Translations under genes and position numbers: made by a program
Part shown: piece after piece, positions 8,322 through 17,100 of the stretch
How positions within the stretch are numbered: the first letter of the stretch is position 1
How the letters are laid out: the number at the start of each line of letters is the position of its first letter
Assembly: GCA_022823105.1 (NCBI GenBank)
Contig: JAJDXU010000093.1
Coordinates: forward strand, 1 to 28,852
Source of the DNA: Dehalococcoidia bacterium
Lineage (GTDB): Bacteria; Chloroflexota; Dehalococcoidia; Lucifugimonadales; UBA3495
Length of the DNA stretch: 28,852 nt
Reading direction: 5' to 3'
The notes under the pieces: model-generated
What the model was told of the DNA's origin: nothing
Databases searched by the model: none
What the model saw: only the letters and a program-made list of their open reading frames with translations

Positions 8322-10808
8322 TTATGCTGCCCCAGCCAACTCCACCTCCGGCTCAGCTGGCGCGAACCCGCCGGCCTTCAGGCAAAGACCGTCCCCGGCC
8401 GCGTTCATGTCGGCGATGATGTGGTCGCCTTCGTCGAACTCGCCGGCCAGCACGCCACGCGATAGCTGGTTCTCCAGGTGCCGCTGGATGGCCCGACGCA
8501 GGGGGCGCGCGCCGTAAGAGACGTCGAACCCCTCCTCGACCAGCCAGTCGCAGGCGTCCTCGGTGAGCTCACAGGTTATACCGCGTTCGACCAGCCGCTC
8601 CTGCACCTGCGCCACCAGCAACTGCACTATCTCGCCGATCTGGGCCCGGCTCAACTGGTGGAATACGATGGTTTCGTCGATGCGGTTCAGCAACTCGGGG
8701 CGAAACGCGCGCCGCAATGCTTCGTGGACCGCGCGCTCCATCTCGGGCGTGACCCTGCCGGCCGACTCCTCCTGGTCCGAGGAGTGGTTCAGTCCGAAGG
8801 GATTCTGGGACAGGTCCCCGGTACCCAGGTTGCTGGTCATGATTATCACGGTGTTGCGGAAATCCACCGTGCGGCCCTGGCCGTCGGTCAGGCGTCCGTC
8901 CTCCAGTATCTGCAGCAGGATGTTGAACACGTCCGGGTGCGCCTTTTCGATCTCATCGAACAGGATGACGCGGTGCGGACGGCGCCGCACCGCCTCCGTC
9001 AGTTGCCCGGCGTCGTCATACCCCACGTAGCCCGGGGGCGCGCCGATGAGACGCGACACCGTGTGCCGCTCGCCGTACTCCGACATGTCCAGCCGGACCA
9101 TGCTGTCCTCGTCGTTGAACAGGAATTCTGCCAGTGCGCGACTGAGCTCCGTCTTGCCAACGCCGGTAGGGCCCAGGAATATGAAGCTGCCGTAGGGACG
9201 CTTGGGGTCGTTGAGGCCGGACCGGGCGCGACGAACGGTGTCGGCCACCGCGTTGATGGCCTCATCCTGACCGATGACCCGCTTATGGAGGTGTTCCTCC
9301 ATGTGCAGCAGCCGCTCGGCTTCTCCCTCCATCAACTGACCCACGGGGATCCCGGTCCAGTTGGACACCAGCTGCGCGACGTCATTCTCCGTAACCACCA
9401 GTTCGTCTCCGGCCGGCCGATCCATGGCCCCGTGCTCGGCTTCCAGCTCGGCCTCCAGCCGCATGCGCTCCGTGCGATGGCGGGCAACGGTTTCATAGTC
9501 GCCAAGCTGGTGCGCCCGTTCCTCCAAGTCCATCAGCTCGCGCCGGCGGTTATCCTTCGCCTGTAGTTCGGGCGGCAGCATGCCGGCGTCGATGCGCACC
9601 TTGCTGGCGGCTTCGTCGATGAAGTCAATGGCCTTGTCGGGCAGCTTGCGGTCGGTGATGTACCGGTCGCCGAGGCGCACGGCGGCATCCAGCGCCCCGT
9701 CGGTCATTGTCACCTTGTGGTGCGCCTCATAGCGGGGCTTCAACGCCTTCAGGATGGCGATGGCCTGTTCCAGGTCCGGTTCCTCCACGTACACGGGCTG
9801 GAAACGGCGGGCCAGCGCCGGGTCCTTCTCGATGTGCTTACGGTATTCGTCCAGAGTGGTGGAGCCTATGGCCTGCAACTCGCCGCGGGCCAAAGGCGGC
9901 TTCAGCATGTTGCTTGCGTCCAGGCTTCCTTCGCCCGCGCCGGCGCCCACCAGCGTGTGCATCTCGTCCAGGAATACGATCACCTCGCCCTCTGAGGCGG
10001 TCACCTCGTCGATGACGGACTTCAGGCGTTCTTCGAACTCGCCCCGGAACTTGGCCCCGGCCACCAGCCGACCCATGTCCAGCGCCATGACCCGCTTGTC
10101 GCGCAGGGAATCAGGCACGTCGTCGGCGATGATCTTGCTGGCCAGGCCCTCCGCGATGGCGGTCTTGCCCACGCCGGCCTCGCCGATGAGCACCGGGTTG
10201 TTCTTGGTACGACGGGTCAGGGTCTGCATGACCTGACGGATCTCGGCGTCGCGGCCCACCACCGGATCCAGTTTGCCCACCCGGGCCAGCTCGGTCAGGT
10301 CCACGCTATATTTTTCCAGCGAGCGGTAGCGCTGCTCTGCGTTGGGATCATCGACCCGGTGCCCGCCCCGCAGCTTCTGCATGGCCTGGTACATCATCTC
10401 CTGCGTGATCCCCACGTCCAGAAAGAGGCGGGCCGAGTCGCCGGCGCTTTCTCGGGCGGCTGCCACCAGCAGGTGCTCCACGCTGATGAACTCATCATGA
10501 AGTCGTTCGGCCTCCTCGTTGGCAGTCTGGAGCATCCGTTGCAAACGGGGCGTGATGAAAATCTCCGCGGAGCCGGAAACCACTTTGGGGGTTTTTTCCA
10601 GCATCTGGTGCAGACGGCTCTTCACCACCTCCGGATCAGCACCAAGTTCACGCAGGATGCGTTCCGGCAGACCCTCTTCGAGAGCCACCAATGCCAGCAG
10701 CACGTGCTCCACGTCCCACTGGGTATGTTGATAGTTTCGCACCAGTTCCTGGGAACGCTGCAACGCTTCCTGCGCCTGGCGCGTGAATTTGTCAGCACTC
10801 ATTACCAT
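8322..10808 (-). CDS. Clp ATPase, ClpB/ClpC-type AAA+ unfoldase
   Basis: An ATP-driven hexameric unfoldase of the cytoplasm. The N-terminal Clp_N double repeat spans residues 5-145 and looks ClpB-like (KFTRQAQEALQRSQEL). NBD1 has Walker A GEAGVGKT (209-216) and Walker B FLDE (279-282). The middle domain is only about 50 residues (415-460) and carries a UVR-like pattern (DYETVARHRTERMRLEAELE). This is the short ClpC form and not the ~125-residue ClpB coiled coil. NBD2 has Walker A GPTGVGKT (546-553) and a Clp C-terminal domain with GARPLRR. The start at 10808 is chosen because GGAGG lies 10 bases upstream; a longer frame reaches 10859 but has no such site. It overlaps the end of the upstream hspR-like gene by 17 bases, so the two are likely translationally coupled. 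Bulk disaggregase versus ClpP-partnered unfoldase cannot be settled here; 828 aa fits ClpC. Confidence 0.93.
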   Translation of the reverse strand: MVMSADKFTRQAQEALQRSQELVRNYQHTQWDVEHVLLALVALEEGLPERILRELGADPEVVKSRLHQMLEKTPKVVSGSAEIFITPRLQRMLQTANEEAERLHDEFISVEHLLVAAARESAGDSARLFLDVGITQEMMYQAMQKLRGGHRVDDPNAEQRYRSLEKYSVDLTELARVGKLDPVVGRDAEIRQVMQTLTRRTKNNPVLIGEAGVGKTAIAEGLASKIIADDVPDSLRDKRVMALDMGRLVAGAKFRGEFEERLKSVIDEVTASEGEVIVFLDEMHTLVGAGAGEGSLDASNMLKPPLARGELQAIGSTTLDEYRKHIEKDPALARRFQPVYVEEPDLEQAIAILKALKPRYEAHHKVTMTDGALDAAVRLGDRYITDRKLPDKAIDFIDEAASKVRIDAGMLPPELQAKDNRRRELMDLEERAHQLGDYETVARHRTERMRLEAELEAEHGAMDRPAGDELVVTENDVAQLVSNWTGIPVGQLMEGEAERLLHMEEHLHKRVIGQDEAINAVADTVRRARSGLNDPKRPYGSFIFLGPTGVGKTELSRALAEFLFNDEDSMVRLDMSEYGERHTVSRLIGAPPGYVGYDDAGQLTEAVRRRPHRVILFDEIEKAHPDVFNILLQILEDGRLTDGQGRTVDFRNTVIIMTSNLGTGDLSQNPFGLNHSSDQEESAGRVTPEMERAVHEALRRAFRPELLNRIDETIVFHQLSRAQIGEIVQLLVAQVQERLVERGITCELTEDACDWLVEEGFDVSYGARPLRRAIQRHLENQLSRGVLAGEFDEGDHIIADMNAAGDGLCLKAGGFAPAEPEVELAGAA

Positions 10809-11178
10809 GTCGTTCGTTTCCTCCGTTGGATGGGATTTGGGAGTGGCTCCCGGTGGCATAATGTGACCGATGACGTCCGGCCGTCCCTTGGGTCAAAGCA
10901 TCGATTTCAGCTTCCAGTTCCCGGATTCGATCGCTGAGTCTCAGCACCACGCCGGCTCCGGCTAGGTTGATGCCCATGTCGTCGGTGAGGGTCTTGATGC
11001 GTCGCAACCGCGCCAGGTCCTCCATCGAGTACAGCCTCTGCCGGCCCTGCGAGCGCAACGGCTCGATCAGCCCAGCCCGCTCGTACTGCCGCAACGTCTG
11101 TGCGTGGAGCCCCACGATCCGCGCGGCCACGCTGATGACGAAACAGGGTTCGGCGGCCCATTCGTCGTTGGGTGTCAT
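10792..11178 (-). CDS. hspR: HspR-like MerR-family heat-shock repressor
   Basis: The 128-residue product has a MerR winged-helix DNA-binding domain at residues 12-80: FVISVAARIVGLHAQTLRQYERAGLIEP, then GRQRLYSMEDLARLRRIKTL. A short coiled coil follows (RIRELEAEIDAL). The motif and the position between a J-domain gene and a Clp gene match HspR, which represses dnaK/clpB operons in Actinobacteria and relatives with DnaK as co-repressor. Its ATG overlaps the end of the co-chaperone gene by 4 bases (11175-11178). No dnaK is present in the window. The C-terminal tail is His/Asn-rich and unremarkable. Confidence 0.85.
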   Translation of the reverse strand: MTPNDEWAAEPCFVISVAARIVGLHAQTLRQYERAGLIEPLRSQGRQRLYSMEDLARLRRIKTLTDDMGINLAGAGVVLRLSDRIRELEAEIDALTQGTAGRHRSHYATGSHSQIPSNGGNERHGNEC

Positions 11179-12110
11179 TTCGTTTGCTCCTCTTGTGTCT
11201 CATGGGAAGCCTGTCCCGCAGCCTCAGGAATTCCGGCGTCGCAAAACTGCCGCATTAGATCGCGCTGCCGGGCGGTGAGGCCCGTGGGCAGCGCCACCTT
11301 TACCTCGGCATACAGGTCGCCGCGGTCGTCGGGGTCGTGCCGCCGGGCCATACCCTGGCCGGCCAGGCGAAAGCGCCGGCCATTCTGCGTCTCGGGCGGC
11401 AGGGTCAATTCCACCTGCCCGCGCAGGGTTCTCACGTTCACTTTGCCGCCCAGCACGGTGTCCGCCAGCGGCACGTCAACAATGGTATGTAGGTTGTCCC
11501 CATCGCGTTCGAATCGCGCGTGGGGTAGAACCGTTACCAGCAAATTGTAGTCGTGGCCGGCGCTGCCGTCCGGGGAAATGTGGACCCGGCTGCCGTCCCG
11601 GACACCCGGCGGGATCCGGACCTCCAGTCGGCGACCGTCGGGCAGGTTCATCAGGCGACTGGTTCCCTGGTCGGCTTCGGCCAGTGTTATGCTCACCGGA
11701 ACGTCAGCCGCCGGCCGTCTCCGGGCGTGTTCGCGGAAACCGCCAAACCCTGCGAAAAGGTCGGAAAGGTCGGCGTTGCCGGATATGTAGGTGAATCCGT
11801 CGGGGCCGCCGCCCAGGTCCTCGCGCCTGAAGAATCGGAAGAAATCACCGTCGGACTCGGATCCAGCCCGCCACTGTTCGAACAACTCAGCGTGCTGCCA
11901 CTGGTCGCCGTAGCGGTCGTATTTGGCGCGCTTCTCCCGGTCGGACAACACTTCGTAAGCGGCGTTGATTGCCTTGAAACGCTCGCCAGCATCGTCGTCG
12001 CCCGGGTTTACGTCCGGGTGATACTCACGGGCCAGTCGACGGTACGCCCGCCGGATCTCCTTCTCCTGGGCGTCCCGGGGGACGCCCAGGAGGTTATAAT
12101 GGTCGATCAC
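11175..12110 (-). CDS. cbpA: CbpA-type J-domain co-chaperone
   Basis: A 311-residue class-II J-protein that would deliver substrates to DnaK. The J domain (residues 4-70) has the HPD triad (YHPDVN). A Gly/Phe linker follows (about 110-125, DLFAGFGGF), then two C-terminal beta-sandwich domains (about 135-300). The four CxxCxGxG zinc motifs of true DnaJ are absent, hence CbpA-type. The start is a GTG at 12110; an in-frame TAG just upstream excludes an earlier start. It heads the operon cbpA-hspR-clp, transcribed from the promoter at 12147-12175. Confidence 0.88.
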   Translation of the reverse strand: MIDHYNLLGVPRDAQEKEIRRAYRRLAREYHPDVNPGDDDAGERFKAINAAYEVLSDREKRAKYDRYGDQWQHAELFEQWRAGSESDGDFFRFFRREDLGGGPDGFTYISGNADLSDLFAGFGGFREHARRRPAADVPVSITLAEADQGTSRLMNLPDGRRLEVRIPPGVRDGSRVHISPDGSAGHDYNLLVTVLPHARFERDGDNLHTIVDVPLADTVLGGKVNVRTLRGQVELTLPPETQNGRRFRLAGQGMARRHDPDDRGDLYAEVKVALPTGLTARQRDLMRQFCDAGIPEAAGQASHETQEEQTK

Positions 12111-12146
12111 TGCTCTGTTCGCCTACACAATAATGATACGTAATAG

Positions 12147-12175
12147 AGCATATCATTTTATCGTATAGAGGTCAA
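12147..12175 (-). promoter_or_regulatory. Sigma-70-type promoter of the cbpA-hspR-clp operon
   Basis: On the minus strand, TTGACC (12175-12170) and TATGCT (12152-12147) are separated by exactly 17 bases. The predicted transcript start is near 12140, about 30 bases before the GTG. The pair lies in an AT-rich island unlike the flanking DNA. An inverted repeat TGATA-N12-TATCA (12134-12155) covers the -10 region. Confidence 0.65.
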
Positions 12176-12178
12176 TAA

Positions 12179-12198
12179 CTTGCAGTAATACCATCAAG
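12179..12198. promoter_or_regulatory. HAIR-like inverted repeat, candidate HspR operator
   Basis: CTTG (12179-12182) and CAAG (12195-12198) form an imperfect inverted repeat just upstream of the -35 box of the operon that encodes an HspR-like repressor. The known HAIR consensus is CTTGAGT-N7-ACTCAAG. This site keeps the outer arms but is one base shorter and has diverged inside. Autoregulation by HspR is therefore plausible but unproven. Confidence 0.4.
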
Positions 12199-12222
12199 TT
12201 TGTATAGTGACCTCACCGTTTG

Positions 12223-12598
12223 CTAACAGGCTGTCAGCCATCGGCCAACGAGGCCATAACCCCGGAGAAACGCCCATGACGACCTAGAGACTCCACCCCC
12301 TCTACGATATGACCCACTGCTCAACCATCCCGGACGGGCGCGCGCCACTGGAGCCATCCCAGCAATGCCGAGGTCGATTATCCCGCCGGACTCTCGCCCG
12401 TCCCACAGGACGTTCATCGCAACGATAACTGGCTCCAATGTCGATGCGTTATGATCGTCGGCGCGGTTTTCCGGTCATGAGGAAGGGAGCTTCCTGGGTC
12501 CTCGCGTCTGCTCCCTTTCGGGACGGAACAACCCTGGTCACGTCGCTAGTTGTACCCACAGGATCATCACCCACGTGCGGTAGCAAGGAGAATCCACC
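12223..12598. other. Gene-poor stretch with a hairpin
   Basis: I find no supported gene here. It holds AAGGGAGC (12484-12491) pairing with GCTCCCTT (12511-12518) across a 19-base loop, and a distant 8-bp inverted pair TGGAGCCA / TGGCTCCA (near 12351 and 12431). The short frames present have no family features. Confidence 0.4.
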
Positions 12599-13069
12599 AT
12601 GATGCCAAGACCCTACCAGATCGCCCAGCAGCTCGAAGACTGGATCGAGGGCAACCTGCCCAACGATTCGCCGGCCAACATCGCCGCAGCCCTGGACATC
12701 GTCCGGAGCCGGTCCACCGGCCGGTCAATCCCCAACCCCGGCGCGTCGACGACCATCACCCCTGATGACATCATCACCACCGACGGAGAAGCGCTGGGTC
12801 CGATCACCCGACAGCAACTGTTCGATGCGTTTCATGCCTGGGAGCAGAACAGCATGCAGGATGCGTCTCCCTCCCGGTCGTTGTGGCATTACACGCCCGA
12901 CTACGCGATCCACGTCCATTATGATCCGCCAGCCATCGGCCACGATCCGCACTACGTCCATGTCGTGGCCTATCACCAGGACACCCGGCCAGGCCAGGAA
13001 CATCCTGAGGACGCACTGGTCCGCGCCCTTGCCCATTGGAGCGGGCCGCCGTCGGCTGCTTCCACGTAA
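12599..13069 (+). CDS. Hypothetical protein, 156 aa, upstream of nirK
   Basis: I do not recognise this protein. The start is supported by AGGAG eight bases upstream of ATGATG. The product is cytoplasmic in character: no signal peptide, no membrane segment, an acidic N-terminal helix (QIAQQLEDWIEGNLPND), a polar middle, and a His/Tyr-rich segment (YAIHVHYDPPAIGHDPHYVHVV, about 102-123). The strong GC bias at third codon positions and the good ribosome site support a real gene. It is followed after 103 bases by nirK on the same strand; whether they share a transcript is unknown. Confidence 0.6.
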   Translation: MMPRPYQIAQQLEDWIEGNLPNDSPANIAAALDIVRSRSTGRSIPNPGASTTITPDDIITTDGEALGPITRQQLFDAFHAWEQNSMQDASPSRSLWHYTPDYAIHVHYDPPAIGHDPHYVHVVAYHQDTRPGQEHPEDALVRALAHWSGPPSAAST

Positions 13070-13172
13070 CATCCGCCGCACCTTCTCCCGGGCCCGGAAT
13101 CCCCGGCCATCCTCACACGCCATCACTAAACTGGGACGTGGCAACCAACCACGTAACGAAGGAGCCAATCAT

Positions 13173-14419
13173 ATGAACCTCCGCAAGAACCTCCGGCCCG
13201 CAAACGCAGCCCCGGCCCTGGCGTTGTTGCTCGCGGCTGCACTCATCGCCGTAGGCGTTGCCTGTGGCCGCGAATCCCTCCCGACGCCCACCCCGGAATT
13301 CTCGCTGCCTACCGCGCTGCCCAGCCCGGAGGCAATCGCCGCCCCCGGCGGAGCGGAAGCCACCGCGGCCAGGACTTCAGCTTATTGGGATGGCCCCAAA
13401 ACCTGGGAACCCGAGGACGTAAGCGGCCTCGAACGAGTTACCCAGGAATTGGTGGCTCCTCCTTTCTTCCCCGAGCATAGTCAGGAATCTCCAGCAGAAC
13501 CCAGGGTCGTGGAAATTCGCATGGTCATCGAGGAAAAGGAAATTGAGGTCGCTCCCGGCGCTTGGATGTGGGCCTTCACCTTTGATGGTTCCGTCCCTGG
13601 GCCGATTGTAGTCGTCCACGAGGGAGACTACGTGGAGCTCACCTTGGTCAATCCGTCCAGCAGCGAACTCCTGCATAATATCGATTTCCACGCCGCCGTC
13701 GGCGCCCTGGGCGGCGGTTCGCTGACCCACGTCGGGCCCGGACAGGAGGTGGTGCTGCGCTTCCGCGCCGTCAAGCCCGGCGTGTTCGTGTACCACTGCG
13801 CCCCCGGGGAACCATGGTGCCTTGGCACGTCACCCACGGAATGAACGGTGCCATCATGGTGCTGCCCAGGGGCGGCCTCCAGGACCCGGCCGGAAACCCT
13901 CTGCGGTACGACCGTGCCTACTACATCGGCGAGCAGGACTACTACCTACCCCGCGCAGAAAACGGCGACTTCAAGCGTTACGATAGCCCCGGGGCGTCCC
14001 TGGTCGATGATCTGGAAGCCATGAAAACCCTGGCGCCCACCCATATCGTGTTCAACGGCGTGACTGGTGCGCTACAGGGCGACGGACAGCTCACCGCCAG
14101 CGTGGGAGAAAACGTGCTGATCGTCCACTCCCAGGCCAACCGCCAATCCTATCCCCACCTCATCGGAGGCCACGGCGATTACGTGTGGGAGCGCGGCGGA
14201 TTCAACGACCCTCCCGCGCTTGACCTGGAAACCTGGGTGATCGCCGCCGGCTCCGCCGGAGCGTCCATCCATACGATCCGCCAACCGGGGACCTACGTGT
14301 ATCTGTCTCACAACCTCATCGAAGCGTTCGCCTATGACGCCAAGGCCATTCTGGAAGCCAACGGGGATTGGGACAACGACCTTATGGAGCAGGTGAATCC
14401 GCCGGGCCCCATCCGGTAG
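13173..14419 (+). pseudogene. nirK: Copper nitrite reductase (NirK) with a single-base frameshift
   Basis: The family reduces nitrite to nitric oxide in the periplasm. AAGGAG lies eight bases before the ATG. An N-terminal hydrophobic segment ends in AC (Cys31), a marginal lipobox. The first cupredoxin domain shows HNIDFHA (His168, catalytic Asp171, His173) and YHC (His208, Cys209), the type-1 and type-2 copper ligands. At the run CCCCCGGGG (13801-13809) one base is missing. The first frame then runs to TGA at 13842-13844, while the +1 frame continues seamlessly from MVPWHVTHGMNGAIMVLPR (type-1 His and Met) through PHLIGGHGDYVW and PGTYVYLSHNL (C-terminal catalytic and type-2 His) to 14419. 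All ligands are present once the frame is joined. The lesion is either a sequencing error in a homopolymer or a very recent mutation. Confidence 0.88.
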
Positions 14420-14589
14420 CGGTCGCATTTCGCACCGGAACCCGATGAGATCCGGGGCGTGGCTCGACCTCAGGGGTGGCCAATCGGAACAATTGGCAGG
14501 CGGATACACCACGGCCCGGCCGCGGATGGTAGCATGGTGGCCGGGAGCGTTGACACACGAAACCCGACCTTGGGGGGGTTGAAAACGTC

Positions 14590-15522
14590 ATGTACTCAAA
14601 AGTCATAGTGCCCCTGGACGGTTCAGATCTGGCGGAAAAAGCGTTGCCCTACGCTGATCTCCTCGCCGGAGCGTTGGACATCCCCATCGAACTCTTTGAG
14701 GCTTTCGACGTCCTTTCGCAAGCTGCGCACACCGAAGGGTCTCCGATGGCGACGGACATGATGGTCGAACAGGCGCGGCACAGATCTGAGCGCTACCTTG
14801 CCGAGATCCCCGGTCGGCTGGAACTGACGGCCAGTCCGGTAACGACGGCGACGCTGGCGGGCCCACCGGAGCAGGCCATTGTGGACCACATCGCCGCAGA
14901 CCCGGACGCGCTCGCTGTAATGTCCACCCATGGCAGGAGCGGAATCGCTCGTTGGGCGCTGGGCAGTGTTACTGACAGGGTGTTGCACGGGGTGCCCAAC
15001 CCCGTGCTGGTCATAAGGGCGGCAGGCGGGGATGCCGCGCCGGCCGCAATCCAATCTGTGCTCGCGCCCCTGGACGGTTCAGAACTGGCCGAGATCTCAC
15101 TGGAACACGCTGCCAACCTTGCGGCGGCGGTGGGAGCCGGCCTGCTGCTGGCCCGTGTCACGCCCAGCCAGCAATTCTATCGGGTCCGCCTGGCCGGGTC
15201 GGGAGTCTCGTCCGCTCTCTCCATTGGACGTTGGGTGGGGGAAAGGATGCGGGCCGATGCCGACGAGGTGAGCGAGTACCTGCAAAGTGTGCAGAGCAGG
15301 CTTTCCGAAGCGGGCCGAGAGGATCTGCAGATCAATGCGCAGCATTTGCTCCACGACAATCCGGCGCAGGCCATAATCGATCGGGCCTCGGTGGCGCCTA
15401 CCCTGGTGGTGATGGCGAGCCACGGGCGCGGTGGATTCGGCCGGCTGATCCTGGGCAGCGTCGCCGACCGCGTCATGCGCCATTCGGACGCGCCGGTCCT
15501 GGTCGTTCGCCGACGGCAATAG
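14590..15522 (+). CDS. Tandem universal stress protein (two UspA domains)
   Basis: A 310-residue cytoplasmic protein with two Usp domains (about 1-143 and 150-308). Each has the ATP-binding signature G-2x-G-9x-G-S: THGRSGIARWALGSVTDRV in the first and SHGRGGFGRLILGSVADRV in the second. Each also has the N-terminal VPLDGS / APLDGSELAE strand-loop. It is therefore likely an ATP-binding stress protein. The ATG at 14590 follows a G-rich stretch about 12 bases upstream. It lies 170 bases downstream of nirK on the same strand, with no obvious promoter or terminator between. Confidence 0.92.
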   Translation: MYSKVIVPLDGSDLAEKALPYADLLAGALDIPIELFEAFDVLSQAAHTEGSPMATDMMVEQARHRSERYLAEIPGRLELTASPVTTATLAGPPEQAIVDHIAADPDALAVMSTHGRSGIARWALGSVTDRVLHGVPNPVLVIRAAGGDAAPAAIQSVLAPLDGSELAEISLEHAANLAAAVGAGLLLARVTPSQQFYRVRLAGSGVSSALSIGRWVGERMRADADEVSEYLQSVQSRLSEAGREDLQINAQHLLHDNPAQAIIDRASVAPTLVVMASHGRGGFGRLILGSVADRVMRHSDAPVLVVRRRQ

Positions 15523-15981
15523 GGCGCGCTAACGAGGTTAACTCCCGTCAAGCGGCGTGAAAGTCCTCATCTTTTTGATTTGGTTCAGGCGACGGCGTAC
15601 AAGATGCTACTCATCGGGTTCGGACGGGTCCCAGACCTCTTTTATGGATCCTGCGGAGGCAGACAGGTTCACCCTGAGCCTCTCCTTTGATGGGAGCAGG
15701 ATCGTTGGCAGTACGCCAACGGCGTACCCGAGACGTACCACGGCGGTACGCAACTATTGGGATCGACAGAGGTTACGTCGTAGAGCCGTTCAGCCCGACC
15801 CGGGCGACGGCGATATTTGTTCCATTGGACTGGGCGAATTGCAGGGTTTTGCCGCCTTGTATTCATGGTTACTTCTTAATCGCAGTTCATACAGGTTCAG
15901 GGGCAACAGGAGTAACCGTCCGATGGGTAGGCGGAAAATCAGCCGCCGCCCCCACTGCCGCGTAACCCTGCGTATGCGGGG
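15523..15981. other. Gene-less stretch with GTAC palindromes
   Basis: No supported gene. GTACGCC-AAC-GGCGTAC (15711-15727) is a perfect 7-bp hairpin. It is followed by GTACC-N5-GGTAC (15735-15749), and the element GGCGTAC recurs as GGCGGTAC. A small hairpin CCCTGCGTATGCGGGG lies just outside the stop of the WD40 gene, without a T-tract. The open frames here have low-complexity, Arg-rich products and no family features. Confidence 0.4.
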
Positions 15982-17100
15982 TTAATTACTCAGTCCTGTC
16001 AACTGGCTCAACCACGCGCGGCGAAACCCGGCGCGTGCACGGTCCATTCGGCCCTTGGTTCGCCCTATCCGCCAAACCGTCACGCCGCCCTGCGCGTCGA
16101 GCGCGGCAAGCGCCCGCCCGTCGGGTCGCCAGTACAAATCGGCCACTGGGCTCGCCACAACCGCGGCCCCTATCGGATCTCCTGTTCCATCTTTCTGAAG
16201 CGACCACACAACCGCGGCGCCATCGCGACCTCCCGATGCCAGGCGCATCGCGCCGGGAGCGAAGGAAAGCGTTGTAACGGGTTGAACATGAAATTCCAGG
16301 ACGCCGGGCGTTGTGCCTTCGGGACCCCCTCTATGGAAGCTCCAGACCGTCACCGCCTCGCCGCCGCCGGTGGCCAAAAGCGTGCCGGTATCATCGAAAG
16401 CCAGGGCCGACGGCTTGCCGGGATATCCAGACATCATGGAGTCCAGCTCCGTGGTGCGACGCCAGAAATGCACCGTGTTGTCCTGGCTGCCGCAGGCCAC
16501 GATATCTCCGTCCGAACTCAGCACCATCGACACCAGGGATCCCTGCCACTCCAGCTTCTGGCCAAGCTCGCCACTGGACGCGCCAAAGAACGCCGCTCTA
16601 CCGTAACAGGCGGTCGCCAGCTCCCCTACGCCCGACCAGGCTATCGCGTTTACGGTGCTGGGATGATCATCCGATCGCCAAACCTCCGCGCCGTCCGTGC
16701 TATACACGCGAACCTGCCGGGAGCAGGAGATCGCCAACCATTGGCCGTCCGGCGACCACGCCGCGTTTTCCACCCAACCGCCCCCGACTTCGATGGTCCT
16801 GCTTACCTGACCTTCGGCAGCACTCCAAATTAAGACTTGGCTGTCCTGGCCGGCCGTGGCAAACGCGGTTCCGCCTGGGTGGATCGCCACCGCGAGCACG
16901 CCACCCTCATGAACGCCGGGCCGCGCCCAGACGGTCGCTCCGGACTTGCCGTCGAATGCGTAGATTCCACCCTCAGCATCACCGACAATCAGCGCCTCAC
17001 CGGTCAGGCTCCAACCCCCGGCCATAGCGTAGTCGCCCACCGCCGCGGACCAACCCCGGCGAAGAACGCCCTTCGGGCTGCTGGCAATTAAATGAGACAT
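15982..17100 (-). CDS. WD40-repeat beta-propeller protein, partner of the zinc GTPase
   Basis: The 372-residue protein has about seven to eight WD-like blades. Recurring strand ends are IWSAAEG, VYSTDG, FWRRTTE, VWSFHRG, VWSLQKDG and VWRIGRT; recurring openings are LAVAIHPGG, AAWSPDGQWLA and LSFAPGAMRLASGG. It has no signal peptide, so it is cytoplasmic. Its ATG overlaps the end of the COG0523 GTPase gene by 13 bases, with GGAG eight bases upstream inside that gene, indicating translational coupling. It is presumably made under the same putative Zur control and may be a scaffold or partner for the GTPase. The exact function is unknown. Confidence 0.85.
   Translation of the reverse strand: MSHLIASSPKGVLRRGWSAAVGDYAMAGGWSLTGEALIVGDAEGGIYAFDGKSGATVWARPGVHEGGVLAVAIHPGGTAFATAGQDSQVLIWSAAEGQVSRTIEVGGGWVENAAWSPDGQWLAISCSRQVRVYSTDGAEVWRSDDHPSTVNAIAWSGVGELATACYGRAAFFGASSGELGQKLEWQGSLVSMVLSSDGDIVACGSQDNTVHFWRRTTELDSMMSGYPGKPSALAFDDTGTLLATGGGEAVTVWSFHRGGPEGTTPGVLEFHVQPVTTLSFAPGAMRLASGGRDGAAVVWSLQKDGTGDPIGAAVVASPVADLYWRPDGRALAALDAQGGVTVWRIGRTKGRMDRARAGFRRAWLSQLTGLSN

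Noticed and set aside
8478..9566. A 362-residue plus-strand open frame opposite the clp gene
   Set aside because: It is antisense to a conserved AAA+ gene and the product has no family features; similar frames appear opposite every GC-rich gene here.
15557..15985. A 142-residue plus-strand frame downstream of the stress-protein gene
   Set aside because: The product is Arg-rich with no recognisable domain, the start is a GTG without a ribosome site, and the palindromes at 15711-15749 lie inside it.
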